A stretch of 64,000 bases of DNA, from the NCBI GenBank assembly GCA_949752745.1, contig OX457029.1, positions 15,219,891-15,283,890 of the forward strand, written 5' to 3'. The position numbers were made by a program, and so were the translations under genes. This DNA is from Protula sp. h YS-2021. Its lineage: Eukaryota; Annelida; Polychaeta; Sabellida; Serpulidae. Every line of letters begins with the position of its first letter. Within the stretch, counting starts at the first letter, position 1. Shown here piece after piece: positions 12,780 through 26,000 of the stretch. Under the pieces are notes generated by a model, which was not told the DNA's origin, did no database searches, and saw only the letters and a program-made list of their open reading frames with translations.

Positions 12780-13815
12780 TAAACTGAGACAGCAAACTGA
12801 ATCGAATTGTGAAATTTTCCATTCAAATCGTTCAACTATAACGGAAGTTATCCCAATTTTTCCACTTTTTGCAAAGTTAAAATGGCGGCATGTTACAAAA
12901 ATGTATAACGCCAGCTGAGCAAATAGCCCATGACTACTTTATAACAAAACTAGATATAAAACTGAATCAACAGTTAAATTTTCATGCAAATCGGTCAAGT
13001 ATAACGAAAGTTATCACACTTTTCATAAAGTTAAAATGGCGGCATGTTACAAATATGCATACAGTCAGCTGAGCAAAAAGCTATGACTACTTTATAATAC
13101 AACTAGATATAAAACTGAATCAAACAGTGAAATTTTCATGCAAATCGGCCAACTATAACGAAAGTTATCCCACTTTTTCCACTTTTTACAAAGTTAAAAT
13201 GGCGGCATGTCACATTATGCATACAGCCACCGTGTCAATAGCCTGTGACCACTTAATGTTAAAACTTTACATAAAACTGAATCAAATAGTGAAAATTTTC
13301 ATGCCAATCGACCACTATAGCGAAAGTTATTCCACCTTTTCCACTTTTAACAAAGTTAAAATGGCGGGTGTCACATTATGCATACAGCCACTGGTGTCAA
13401 TAGCCTGTAACCACTTAACGTTTAAACTTCACATAAAACTGAATCAAATAGTGAAATTTTCATGCAAATCGACCAACTATAGCGAAAGTTATCCCACTTT
13501 TTCCACTTTTTACAAAGTTGAAATGGCGGTATGTCAAATTATGCATACAGCCACCTGTGTAAATAGCCCATGACTACTTAATGTTAAAACTAGGTATAAA
13601 ACTGAATCAAACGGTAAAATTTTCATGTAAATCGACCAACTATAGCGAAAGTTATCTCACTTTTTCACTTTTACAAAGTTGAAATGGCGGCATGTTACAA
13701 AAATGCATACAGCCACATGGGCAAATAGCCTGTGATTACTTTATAACAAAACTTTATATAAAACTGAATCAAACAGTGAAATTTTCATACGAATCGACCA
13801 GTAGTTTTAAAGTTA
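12780..13815. repeat. Subterminal module array, right arm
   Basis: Reverse-oriented modules (ATAAAACTGAATCAAAC, TATAACGAAAGTTAT, AAAATGGCGGCATGT, GCATACAGCCA). The first unit, at 12780-12970, belongs to the central insert. From about 12976 the units are the mirror image of 11300-12148. Confidence 0.9.
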
Positions 13816-14312
13816 TACACTCTTGAAGTTAGCCATATCACGTTCCTGGGGGGTTAAAAAATACCTATGAGGGCTTATGAAATGAAACGCGAACTCTGAT
13901 CCTGGTGTTGGTATATGTGTGTATGTATGAGAGTGTGGAAAATGCCTTAAAAAATAAAAGAAGAAAAAAAAGAGAAAAAATTTACCTTCAAATAGGCACT
14001 TTATGGTGTCGCCTTGAAACCTCATGTGAGCTTTTTTTTTCAAAAAAAAAACACCCTCACAAGCCTCAAATAAATATTTTCTCCCCCCCCCTTTCAAACG
14101 TTCCATTTTCACACTTCAGCGGAAGTCCGTTATTTCAACTCCAATCGCGTAAACAAATGCAGAAATGACGTTTCGTTTACACGTCATCAATGTCGTCACA
14201 CACTCTCCCCTGCAGCAGAAACGGCATGCGGTTCTACAGCAGCAGAAACGGCATGCGGATCTACTGCACTGCAGAGCGGCCGCCAATTACTGCAAAATAA
14301 GCAAAACATTTT

Positions 14313-17096
14313 AAAAGTAAAACTCCTCAGCACCACCAATCATAGTGTTGAACACGAGTAAGTGGTGTTTTATCGGTGTGTTATTCCGCTTTCTTCACCC
14401 GTCATCAGAATCATCTTTGCTTATAGAAGGAAGGAGCGGTTACAGTCTGATCGATAGTAGCGTTGATAAGTTCTCCCGTTGTCTATTCCCTGCGCCATCA
14501 GGGCTGATGTTATCGCCACTTCCCTCCCCTGTGGGTTTGTACGGGACCCAAGTGGCTCAATCCGCCTGGGTAGGGACATCAAAATAGAGAAGAAGAGTGA
14601 AGAGCCAACTTGCCCACCAGTCTTAGCAGTAATTTATTGGGCTAGCCTGTCACAGGCATGGAGGAAACAGAAAGCTCTGTTCACAAGGCGGCATATGCTC
14701 ACCAATCATTTCCAACAACCCCCACTGCCTCTGCGACCAGTGCAGGATTTCTCAGGACTTGGATTTGTGTGAGGAACAGAAAACTTTATGGACTTCTCTC
14801 ATATAGAGTAGAATGCTATAGAGACAAACCGCATCAAGAAGAGCGCCGGAAAGAGTTGATTGACAACCGTAAGTGCTAGAAGGCCGCTGCCGGGAACCAA
14901 CGCGCCTTCTCCAATTTCTCGCCGAGTCATCGCCGCCCCTGATAGTAACCAATAATCTCGGATCGCGTCAGAAAGAAATCGCAAGCGGGCAAAACTCAAT
15001 CGCATAGTGTGTTACGAGAAGTACTGGAAGTAGACAAGAGGAGAGGGAGGCATTGAGAGACGCGTGGCTCTCTTCTCAATCGTAGATTTTGCCGTCCCCT
15101 TACCAGAAGCACTACATCTAAAGGGATAATATGACTATTCTAAATATAAGCCAGTATAATTCGCTAGTGATGGTGGCACCAAAAGGGAAGATGAGCATCC
15201 CGTTATCGCAGAATTGGCGCCGCGATCCTCCCCGCTGAGTGCAATATCCAGACCCAGTTAGGTGACTCCCCAGGGGCAATCGTGGTCGCCGGACATAGTA
15301 GTAATAAGGGTCATGCAGTCGAGCTGGTCTTCCTCTTCGCGATTATACTCCAGCGACGCAAAGTTCCACCATCGACAGCGGTGCCATCGGCAGAGCAGTT
15401 AGAGGACAATCCGGCCAGTGATGAGGATTCAATAGGCCTCTCCCTGTCTAGTCATGTATATGGACACAGACGCTGGGCAATGCGCCTCACCTGGTCACGT
15501 CTAGAAGCAAAGGCAGAACGCTCTTGTCTGAAGGAGATGACTAGGAACCTTCTCGCCCAGCATCAGCGGGGAAAGACTGATTTTCCGTGGATGAGTTTCG
15601 AGAGACGAAAGTGAAAGCACCTGTCCACTGTATCCGACCCATGGACGAAGTGCGCTCACCAAAGAAGGAGCAGAGGTATTGGAGACTCCCGGAAGCGGCA
15701 GGGAGATGTCCACCTCGCGCCCTATCTGCTCCTGCTCTGACGTCATGTGACATGCCCCCCCCCCATGCCTTGGCGGCAGAGCCAACCCGGGACACTACCG
15801 GGGGACATTCCATTTTGAAACGCTCTTAAAGAAATCGCACGCCTGGCGAGAGTACAAGCAGGGAATCCGTAAGCGTAAAAGGACATTTCTATCAGATTAA
15901 TGTCACAATGCATGGCTCCGGAACAAGTGGCCTAGCCCTAGGCGAAGAAAAGGTCATGACTCGGCTCCACTCATCCCAGTAGTTAGGGATCAGGTCAGCA
16001 CCGTAATCTAATCCCCATCGAACTATTAGAACTATTAGAGTCCTGCAAGAGAACGGTTTGGATGCTTAGGGTGAAACCAGACTCTGATATTCTCCAAATA
16101 AAGAGGAACACAAAGGTACCACAGTGCTTGGCTCTACAAACACTCAACACAACCTCAATGCAAGACCACACAATGAAGTTGTTGGAGTGCATCTCGATGG
16201 CTACTCGAAATAGGCCAAGATAGCGGCACATCAACTCACCTGCATGGTACAGCTGGGCAGATATGCGCTTTTGATACACTGCTGGTCATTACTCAATGCA
16301 GCAAGCTGAGTCTTTAAAGTATCCTGAGCTGGGAGGAGTTAGTTCCGCCAAAGAACGGATTAACTTGATTCTGATGTCTCTTCTCAGACGCCCCTACCGG
16401 ATAAGTGTTAGGGGGTAGAAGCGGGCAACCTGTATGGCGACAGGGAAGGGTTGCTCATCCGACTGACTTCTCAATGCGAAGAACAAGAGTGAGAGTCATC
16501 CCTAGCCCTCTCTACCAGTGCTGGGCTCGCTAACGCACTGGCAGCCAGGCAGAGAGAGTTTCAAAGAATGGAACTGGGCGAGGGTAAAATGCTGGCGAGT
16601 CTCCGTCCATCCGAGCAACTGCCAATAAGGTGTGCCACCTACAGATCTGCGGACAATACCATTCCGATTGAACCGCTAGAACAACTCTCCAAGAGAACGG
16701 TATGGATGCCAAAAGTCAAATCGGACTTCGTAGAAAAAGATGCCAAATTATGGAGAGACTTGCGCGTCAGACTCTGAATATCACGTCTATGCTAGACCTC
16801 TAAAGGAGGCGCCAGCGCAGAGGTGAATATTGGATACTGTGGTACTGAAACTCCTGGAAAGTGTGTCGGTCCCTTCTCGGAATACTGCCAAAATCGCCGC
16901 TTATCAACTAGCTTCGATGATGCAGCTTCGAAGAGACGCATTTTTGCTTCATTGCTGGTCCTTAGACATTCCAACATTCTAAGCCAGGCAGAGTTCTTTC
17001 TTCCTGAGAACGTACAAAGAGGTATGCCAGGAGCTATGCCAGGACCTAGCACTAATATCTCGCCCCAGACGTCCCTATGCAAGAACTACGCCTCTA
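14313..17096 (+). other. Probable 5' part of a DIRS-like retroelement, no intact ORF
   Basis: Base composition changes here to a more GC-balanced sequence that runs into a recognisable reverse transcriptase. DIRS-type elements carry a gag-like ORF in this position. I see only short frames, for example at 16823-17230, with no motif I can name. Assignment rests on position alone. It could equally be unrelated DNA next to a 5'-truncated element. Confidence 0.35.
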
Positions 17097-18075
17097 GTGG
17101 TCACTTCAGAAAACATCATCGAGGGGATAGATCAGCATCACAACAACGCTACCAGTCACTATCCACCAAGAGGCAGAGGCAACAAGAGGCCAGTGTCTTC
17201 AATCATCAAGTCTCACAACAATTCAGGTAGCAACGAACTACGGTACAGCGTGGCAATGAAGGACTCATCTCCAGGTGATGCCGTTCGTTTATTGCTAGAA
17301 ATAAAGGAGCTACTGAACAGCAAAGACTCTTGGCCCGTAGGAGGAAGACTAGACTATTTTTACAAAGTCTGGATAGAAATGGTAGCTCCACGTCGAGTAG
17401 TCAATTGGCTCGGACGAGGCTACTCACTTCCATTCAAGAAGAACAACAGCGACAGGTACCTAACGGTACCTCTCCACTTAAAGCCCCCAAAACACATAGC
17501 CGCCTTCTACAGCCAGGACTTCGAGCAGGGTCAGGTCCTACATAAAATAGTTCAAGAACTATTAAACAAGAGAGACACACAGGAGATGCCAGATATCGAA
17601 CGGGGCTTTTTCAGTCGTGTACTCCTGAACCCAAAAGAACAGGGAGTTGGAGATTGATCGCAAACCTGCCCGATCTAAACCAATTCCTCCGTACAATCAG
17701 TTTTCAAATGGATAAGGTCCAGGTAATCAAACAAATGACACAACAGGGCAGTTGGGGTACGTCAGTATATTTATCAGATGTGTACCTTAGCATCCCATTA
17801 AACCCAAAAAGCCGCAGATTTCTATGCTTTCAAATAGAAGGGAAAAAATTCTGGTTCCTGGTAACACCTTTCGGACTAGCAACAGCCCCAAATGTGTTCT
17901 CAAAAGTAATAAAAGTGCTAAAATCTTGGGCCAGACTCCAGTGAATGCTATACTTGCAATATTTGGACGACTGGCTCCTGGCACACAACGAGGAGGCCCG
18001 GGCCAGACTCCAAACACTCCTCCTTGTAAGATAGGCGCTTCGAGCAGCTCTCCTGATAAATTTGGCAAATTCAGA
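17097..18075 (+). pseudogene. DIRS-like reverse transcriptase
   Basis: The first frame (17097-17657) ends in an RGFFSRVLLNPKEQG stretch typical of the start of the DIRS palm domain. A frameshift near 17655 leads to a second frame (17654-17944) with PDLNQFLRTISFQMDKV, then a YLSDVYLSIPLNP stretch holding the first catalytic aspartate region, then TPFGLATAPNVFSKV. A TGA at 17942-17944 interrupts this frame just before YLDDWLL at 17960-17980, the catalytic YxDD box. The tryptophan after YLDD fits DIRS-type enzymes. Copying RNA into DNA would be its role, but the breaks make it inactive. Confidence 0.8.
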
Positions 18076-18222
18076 ACTTGTGTCCAAACAACAAATAACC
18101 TTTCTTGGATAGAGGCGGGATTTGGACTTAGCCAGCGCTTACCCCCATACGAGAAAGATGAGAGAAGATCGTCTTAGCTATTCAGGACATCACCCATCGT
18201 GAACCTATGAAACTAACCCAAA

Positions 18223-19083
18223 ATGGAGTCTTTACTTGGTCTATTAGTGGCTAAAGAAAAGAATGGTCCAATTAGGCAAACTGCATTACAGACGTTTTCA
18301 GGGGGCAGTAGAAACGGCTGTAGGGAGGGGTCGTCACAGATTAGTAATCATTCCCTCAAAGGCAATCGAGGACCTGCAATGATGGATGTCCCCAAAAAGT
18401 CACAGGGTTACCCATTCAAACCTGTCAATTCGGACAGATGCATCGTCCGAGGGTTGGGGCTTTTACTTCAGGGAAAAGCTTTTGAAAGGCACCTGGCCAC
18501 TCAGCCTGAAATCATAGCACATAAACTGGCTAGAACTAGTTATATGGTTGGCAATCTCTCTTCTTCTCCCACACTGGAGAACAAGTCAGTAAAGGTAATA
18601 CTGGACAATTCAACAACAGTGACTTACCTTAGCAAGCAAGGAGGCACCTATTCAGCCGAGTTGACCCAGCTGACAGGGAAAATCCGTTGTCTAGCAAGAA
18701 ATCACGGGATATGGCTCTCAGCAGACCACATATCCGGCAAACTGAATGTCTTGGCAGATCTAGCATCCAGAGTGGACAGGATAGTACAGACAGAATGGTG
18801 CCTAAACCAAGACTCTTTCAAGTGGGTAGTAGCTCGGTCCCCACAGGGCTCTCGCTATCTGGATCTATTCGCCAACTCCTTAATCCACCAGCTTAACAAC
18901 TGCGTCTCCCAGACTCATCCTGATAGCCCCTTGGCAACCAGAGGCTCCTTGGTTCATCCTACTCTACCGGTTCAAAGCAGAGGTGAGCCTTCTGATCCCT
19001 GGCCATCGGCAACTCCTACATCAACCCCACTGGGAGTATTCACCCCACCCCATACCCTGGACCTGAGGGTATTGCACCTATAA
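18223..19083 (+). pseudogene. DIRS-like RNase H region
   Basis: Open frame of 286 codons. Residues around 125-145 read KVILDNSTTVTYLSKQGGT, and around 165-185 HISGKLNVLADLASR, both signatures of the RNase H domain that follows the reverse transcriptase in DIRS elements. An EWCLNQ-type motif after it is also usual there. The first catalytic acidic block appears as NSDRCIVRGLGLLL, altered from the family pattern. It would degrade the RNA strand during reverse transcription. The frame is open but cut off from the reverse transcriptase by shifts, and its tail from about residue 235 looks non-coding. Confidence 0.75.
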
Positions 19084-19089
19084 ATACTT

Positions 19090-20090
19090 TCGTGAAAGAT
19101 CAAGGGTTTTCAGATGGGGTAATAAAGAAAATGACACAAATAAAAAAAACCTTCGACGGCGAAGATAGGTCGCTCACAGTAGAACAAGCTCTCAAGCTGG
19201 TGTAAAGAACAAAAACTAGACCCATTCAAAGCCTCATCAGGGGTCGTGGCCGACTTTTTAAATTTCTTATATGAAGAACTACACCTAAGACTCTCCTCTA
19301 TAGAGGACTACAAGTCAGCGATCACAGCAAAGCCTCAACCAGTATCAGGCTACGATCCAGGGGAGGATTCATCTATCTCCAAATTAGTCAAGCCCTTTAT
19401 CTGCGATCTCCGTCCAGGACAAAAGTGCCACAATGGCACCTAGAACTAGTGCTCAGGTTTTTGACCAGTAGAGAAACCTTTGACGAAATAAATTTTTCCC
19501 CCAAAATGGGCTACTCAAAAAATTACCGTTATGCTAGCGCCAGCGACAGATAAAACAACAGGGAAACTACATGCCATAGAGCAGGAAGTTTTTAAAGTAA
19601 ATGGCTCCTGGGATTCGGTTCTTAAAACTAACCCTTCCTTTATGGGTAAGACCCGCATATCCACAAAAGGGGCAGGGACGTTGAAGAAAATAACACTTAC
19701 ACCATTCCGTACTCCCAAACCGTAGGAAGTACCGTCACCCACACTAGGCCCTGTACGTGCGCTGAGAAAATACATGCAGCTATCCAAGACCTACATAGCG
19801 CCAAGTCAGAAAGTGTTAATCATCTCGTTTAGGCCAGAGACATTTCTAAACAAACTGTCTCTAATTACATTGAAAGGGTAACTTTAGAGTCTTATTGTAA
19901 GGCCCAATCAGACCCTGCAATGCTAGCTCAATATAACATTAAAGCCCATCAAGTAAGACCAGTGGCTAATTCTTTGAATGCCTTACATAACGTTTCACTA
20001 GACGATATACTTCAGACGGGATGATGGACATCCCCGAACAATTTTATCGTTTTACCTGAAAGAATTCACGTCTTCACGCAATTGACCCTT
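19090..20090 (+). pseudogene. DIRS-like tyrosine recombinase
   Basis: Several short frames give recombinase pieces: FKVNGSWDSVLKTNPSFMGK at 19590-19650, a GPVRALRKYMQLSK segment at about 19745-19790, and a C-terminal block with KAHQVRPVANSLNALHNV near 19945-19995, which fits the AHxxRxxA box that carries catalytic residues in DIRS recombinases, followed by SLDDILQTG. Multiple stops and shifts separate them. In an intact element this enzyme would insert the circular DNA copy. Confidence 0.7.
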
Positions 20091-20100
20091 TTATAGCAGC

Positions 20101-22599
20101 AGAAAAAGTAATTTCTAACCATGACCCTCTGTCTGTTACAGCAAAAACTGCACTCATGGCCAGAGAGGAGCCACAGATAACAGGCGGGGCGAGATTTCAA
20201 GCAAACTCCAAGCTTGACGGCTAAAGAGATCGGGCTTTAAGACATTCTCTGAATTAAATGGCTTCTCACCCCAAATTGTCGTAGAGTAATGGAATGTTTC
20301 TTTCACTCACCTCATTGCATGTTAAGTAGAGTGGGAAAGAATATGTGATTTATTTTGTTTTAAATTGTTCATTTTACCAATTGTTACATTTTAAGTTGGC
20401 CTCTATCACTTTGGGTGCGCAGACTGTTTTATTCTAGAGATCGTGTGGTTTATCTACAATCAAGAACATTATGTTATATTTAAGACGTTCGTAAATCAGT
20501 CGTAAATCTCACCCTACATCGGATGGGCGTACTATCCGTGGGAAGGGGGGAATGGTGGTAAGACACATGAGTATTTATTTGTCTTAGTCGGGTATTTCAA
20601 CTGTCTTTGTGTGTGCATATGTAAATGCTAAACAAAGACGTCTAGTTTATCCCTCTTTCAAAGGAAAGCTGGGGGTGAACCAAGTAGGCAATTTGCAGAG
20701 CCACTTGTATAATGGTGTTTCCCACATGTCTATACCCATGTGCCACTTGGCCCCTGATGAGTAGAACCATTCATTATGAATGGCTCCACCCACGTGATCG
20801 GAACCACATGATCTACTTTTCAAGTACTGGAGCCATTTCTAATTATGACTCTACCCATATGGGATTTTAAATTGAAACTATCGTTCTTTCAGTATTATTC
20901 ATTTTAGTATAGTATAGTATATATGTCATTGTGCATCAGGATTGTTAACTTGTTTAAGACTCATTAACAAACCTCAAGGTACTTTGATGTCTTTTATTTT
21001 CGCTGAGAACATATATTGATAAAGTGTAGTTCTAATTTATAAAAAAAACTTTCTACACAAGGCGTGCCTAGCGGTTTTACCCCTACGCCAGTTTCTAATC
21101 CCGCCTAAAGGTGGAGATAAGCGAATGTTAGATTTTGCGAAGTAAAACTTTTTTATTAAAACGCTTTTTTACGAGGAAACCGTAGTTCGCGTTCTCCACC
21201 TTTAGACCTCCGGTAACCCGCCCAATTCCATCCCCACTTTCAAACCCGCTTCGGCTCGGGGGCTCTGAGATACAAAAAAAGGAATGTTGGTAATCTGATG
21301 TCACCAGATCTCAAACACGCGAGTTTTTCCGATATTACCTCATAAGGCAATACTTGGCAATGTTATTTACAATGTGCGCCTAAATGTGTAGTAAAGTTCA
21401 ATTCACAATTTAGAAATCTTGTCTACAAGTGGAGGACGCGAACTACGCTTTGAATCGTAAAAAAAGCTTTTTACAAAAGAAAACGATAGTTTTGTTTGTG
21501 CTCGCATTTCATGTACATAAATTTTTCATCGAGGCTTTGGTCTATGACTTTTCTGGTAACTGTGTTGAGCCATCTGAATTGATGGCCTTTCCCACATGGT
21601 TGTAGCCTTAGCCAAGTGGGCTCACATGCATAGAACCACTCCTGTATTTGGCTCCACCCACATGGTCGGAACCATGTGGCCATGGGAAGAGCTTATTGGT
21701 TGTGGCCCCACCTAAACACGCTTACATTCTGTAGCGCCAAATAAAATGACAGTTTTGTAAACGATTTACTGAAAATACTCGCAAATATCTGGCTGATGGC
21801 TTCTTTTATACCGCCCGCCCTAATATAGCCGTTCACAGCATCAAAACGGTACCCGACTTTCAAAAAAAAAATAATAAAATAAAATAAAAAATAAAAAAGT
21901 AACCTAAATTTCCTCCCTTACTGAAAAATTCCATAACTTTATTCGCTGTCTTTTTGCACTTCATGTCTTTATTAAAAGTTTAATCGAAAATATAGGATTT
22001 TATCCTAATCTGTGCATTTTTATTTTTCGCACATCCCCCCCCCCCCTCCAAAAACTAAAACAGGAAAAAAAATAACATAAAAATAGAAATGGCAATCGCA
22101 CCCCACAGAGCAAGTGAAATTAATAAGAGATATATGAAGACTGTTAGAGCTTTTATATAATCTGTAATGAAAATATACGGCAAAATTAGACAACAGAGCT
22201 GGGGAAAAAACTTTAACGTGGCAATTGCGACACATAATGAATTACTTTTTTCCCCCTTTCCATGGTTTTATGCTATTTTATCCATTTTCTCCATGTCTTG
22301 TGCTTTTATGTTGTTATTTCAAACGGCGTCTTTTGCGGTTATTTGGTCATTACGCACAGCTATTTATAACTTCTTTGGCTACAAAATGGAACCTGTTAAC
22401 GTGTTTCTTTATTCATTGCAGTCGTTTTCTTGGCAATTGTCTCTCACTCGACAGTGTTATTGAAACTTATGTGCTCATAGTTATTCTGAACGCGATTTAT
22501 AAGGTGTTGTGACCTCAGAAATTTCGGCTGAGTGAAGGATTAGCTATTTTGCTCATGACTAGGCTTATCGTGGAACCCCGGAACAAGAACATCCTGCAA
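20101..22599. other. Anonymous region with one direct and one inverted repeat pair
   Basis: No gene is supported. Two similar stretches lie at 20690-20880 and 21575-21715 in the same orientation. They share TTTCCCACATG, TAGAACCA, GGCTCCACCCAC and GATCGGAACCA/GGTCGGAACCA. Between them, GTAGTTCGCGTTCTCCAC (21183-21201) is inverted as GTGGAGGACGCGAACTAC (21430-21448). These may be the ends of a small element or of the DIRS copy, but I cannot show a target duplication. Confidence 0.4.
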
Positions 22600-24655
22600 G
22601 TGGGGCCACTTTGCAAATGTAAACTCCTCACAAATGGGACAACGTCGCAAATGTAAAATTCCCACAAATGGGACAACGTCACAAATGTAAACTCCCTACA
22701 AATGGGACCTCGTCGCAAATGTAAACTTCCCACAAATGGGACAACGTCACAAATGTAAACTCCCCACAAGTGGGACAACGTCACAAATGTAAACTCCCTA
22801 CAAATAGGACATCGTCGCAAATGTAAACTTCCCACAAATGGGACAGCGTCACAAATGTAAACTCCCCACAAGTGGGACGACGTCACAAATGTAAACTCCC
22901 TACAAATGGGACATCGTCGCAAATGTAAACTTCCCACAAATGGGACAGCGTCACAAATGTAAACTCCCCACAAGTGGGACAACGGCGCAAATGTAAACTC
23001 CCCACAAGTGGGACAGCGTCACAAATGTAAACTCCCTACAAATGGGACATCGTCGCAAATGTAAACTCCACACAAATGGAGCAACGCAGCAAATGTAAAT
23101 TCCCCACAAATGGGACAACCTCACAAATGTAAACTCCCCACAAGTGGGACAACGTCACAAATGTAAACTCCCCACAAGTGGGACAACGTCGCAAATGTAA
23201 ACTTCCCACAAATGGGACAACGTCACAAATGTAAACTCCCTACCAATGGGACATCGTCGCAAATGTAAACTTCCCACAAATGGGACAGCGTCACAAATGT
23301 AAACTCCCCAAAAGTGGGACAACGGCGCAAATGTAAACTCCCCACAAGTGGGACAACGTCACAAATGTAAACTCCCTACAAATGGGACATCGTCGCAAAT
23401 GTAAACTCCCCACAAATGGAGCAACGCAGCAAATGTAAACTCCCCACAAGTGGGACAACGTCACAAATGTAAACTCCCCACAAGTGGGACAACGTCACAA
23501 ATGTAAACTCCCCACAAGTGGGACAACGTCGCAAATGTAAACTTCCCACAAATGGGACAACGTCACAAATGTAAACTGCCTACAAATGGGACATCGTCGC
23601 AAATGGAAACTCCCCACAAATGGCACAACGTCACAAATGTAAACTGCCCACAAATAGGACAACGTCACAAATGTAAATTCCCCACAAATGGGACAACGTC
23701 ACAAATGTAAACTCCCCACAAATGGGACAACGTCACAAATGTAAAATCCCCACAAATGGGACAACGTAGCAAATTACACTCTCCACAAGTGGGACAACGT
23801 CACAATAAAAAAACTCCCCAAAAGTGGGACAACGTCACAAATATAAACTCTCCACAAATGGGACAACGTCGCAAATGTAAACTCCCCACAAATGGGACAA
23901 CGTCACAAATGTAAACTCCCCACAAATGGGACAACCTCACAAATGTAAACTCCCCACAAGTGGGACAACGTCAAAAATGTAAACTCCCCACAAATGGGAC
24001 AGCGTCACAAATGTAAACTCCCCACAAATGGGACAACGTCACAAATGTAAACTCCCTACAAATGGGACAACGTCACAAATGTAAACTCCCCACAATTGGG
24101 ACAATGTCACAAATGTAAGCTCCCCACAAATGGGACAACGTCACAAATGTAAACTCCCCACAAGTGGGACAACGTCAAAAATGTAAACTACCCACAAATG
24201 GGACAGCGTCACAAATGTAAACTCCCCTGGGGTGGGACAACGTCACAAATGTAAACACTCCCCAAATGGGACAACGTCACAAATGTAAACTTCCCACAAA
24301 TGGGACAACGTCACAAATGTAAACTCTCCACAAGTGGGACAACGTCACAAATGTAAACTCCCCACAAGTGGGACAACGCCACAAATGTAAACTCCCCTGG
24401 GGTGGGACAACGTCACAAATGTAAACTCCCCACAATTGGGACAACGGCGCAAATGTAAGCTCCCCACAAGTGGGACAATGCCGCAAATGTAAACTCCCTA
24501 CAAGTGGGACAACGTTACAAATGTAAACTCCCCACAAATTGGACAACGTCACAAATGTAAACTCCCCACAAATGGGACAACGCCGCAAATGTAAACTCCC
24601 CACAAGTAGGACGACGTCGCAAATGGACCCCCGCCCTCCAAATGGGACCACGTCA
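22600..24655. repeat. 34-bp minisatellite, about 60 copies
   Basis: Tandem units of 34 bp reading AAATGTAAACTCCCCACA then AATGGGACAACGTCAC, with point variation (GTCGC, GGCGC, CTACA). Because 34 is not a multiple of three, a frame reads all three phases in turn. All three phases lack stops on the minus strand, so 124- and 155-codon frames arise with a 34-residue period. I regard these as chance. Confidence 0.97.
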
Positions 24656-26000
24656 TTGTTGCCTACTATAATGAAAAATTAGGGGCGTATCTAGAACTTT
24701 CTCAGATGGGTTGTAGCAGGTGAGGGCCAAGGTCAAATTCTAGTAGAAAATTGTTGGAGCCATGCTGTTTTAAAGAAATTGTCACACAAAAGGGACCCAC
24801 TCCCCTACCTCCCTGTCTTCGTTTGCGCTACGTTGACTTAAGATAAATTTGAAAATCAAACCAGTGCAGAATCTCCGACCGAAGGTCCTATTCCCGGGTT
24901 ACTGTATATAATCTTATGCAGCCCACGCCACCCCAATCGACACTCTCAACCTCCTCCCGCTCCCCCCACGCCCAAACGCCCAGGAAAAGTGCATGATTTT
25001 GTTTGGATATCAACATTTTCACCTGTCACCGAAATAAAAAGATAATGCTCAGCGCCCTTTTGACCAACCCTTCATATTTTTATCAGCTTGTGGTCGTACA
25101 CGAAATTACTGAAAGACCTTGTGTTTTATTCTTGTCACTACGTTAATTTTCTTGTAACAGTGACAATGACACCTAACCCTCCGCCCCCTCCCCCCCCCCA
25201 CCACCACCACCTGCCCTTGCTATGTTATGCAGTAAGAAAAATCTGGGACAGGCTCAGCTGCTCCTATCAACGGAAGGGTCATATTTGTCAGCGCCATTAA
25301 CTCATCTTTAACCCATATATTGCCCTCGCACCAGGTTGGAGAAGTTGTTATTCTGCTCATGTATCAGCGAGCTGTTTACTCACAGAGATGGCCATACAGC
25401 TCTGCTCAGAGTCCCCGTGAGAAATTACCACCGTGCTATTTCGAGACTTTTCAAACCGCTTTATGTGAGTGTGTAATTAAGAACAAGGAAGTCGGAGCGG
25501 ATGGCCATAAGAAACTAGAAGAAATGTGAAGTCAAAATATGGCGTTTTACTTTGTGTCTGTGCGATAAATCATATGCGAGTTAGACGCCAGAACATTATC
25601 CTAGCTGCACTTACACAGTGCCATTAAACATTGTAGTCAATAAAGCCGAGTGATCATTCTTGTTGCTACGCCACCTCCCCCCTCCCTCCCACCCCAGTTC
25701 TTGCTGCATTAAAAAATGACATTGTAATACGTTTCTCAGAAATCCACGGATATTTTTGCAAGGACATAGCACAGCTTGCGTTTTTCTTCGCTTGTTTGCT
25801 TGACTATTGTTTCGCGGGACTGCAATTATCGCTCAAGAAAGCATTCACTTGAGTTGAAAAGACGTCGCCCCAGTGAACATGGAAAGTTCGAAGAACGTTC
25901 CATAGATTTGGCTGTATATGAAAGTCGAAACGTGTTTCCCAGATTTCGACAGACACTGGGGGAACGATGTTCCATAGAATCGAAAGGGTCGTTGTAGACA
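24656..26000. other. Anonymous sequence
   Basis: No gene supported. There are pyrimidine-rich runs near 25178-25210 and 25670-25690. Confidence 0.5.

Larger units (their letters stand above)
10453..14312. mobile_element. Foldback element 1 (Polinton-related, truncated on the right)
   Basis: Large inverted repeat. The left arm is about 10736-12148 and the right arm about 12976-14312, around a central insert of roughly 0.8 kb. The left end reads AGTAGTATAGAAAC followed by ATTGGTTCT, closely like the left end of the palindrome at 51355. Both arms carry five to six copies of the module that also sits inside the Polinton ends. The centre holds the 3' part of a zinc-finger gene. The outermost 280 bp of the left arm has no partner on the right, and GATGTG (10447-10452) is not repeated after 14312, so the right end is lost. 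It has no transposition gene of its own. The identity as a Polinton-type element is inferred from the shared ends and modules. Confidence 0.75.
17097..20100 (+). mobile_element. Degenerate DIRS-like retrotransposon
   Basis: Contains, in order on the + strand, reverse transcriptase, RNase H and tyrosine recombinase segments, the order known for DIRS/Ngaro-type retrotransposons, which integrate with a tyrosine recombinase instead of a DDE integrase. All three are broken by stops and frameshifts. I could not find the split or inverted terminal repeats that would fix the element's ends, so these limits are those of the recognisable coding part. Confidence 0.75.

Noticed and set aside
22600..24655. 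CRISPR-like array of 34-bp repeats
   Set aside because: The units are contiguous with no unique spacers and the genome is eukaryotic. It is a minisatellite.
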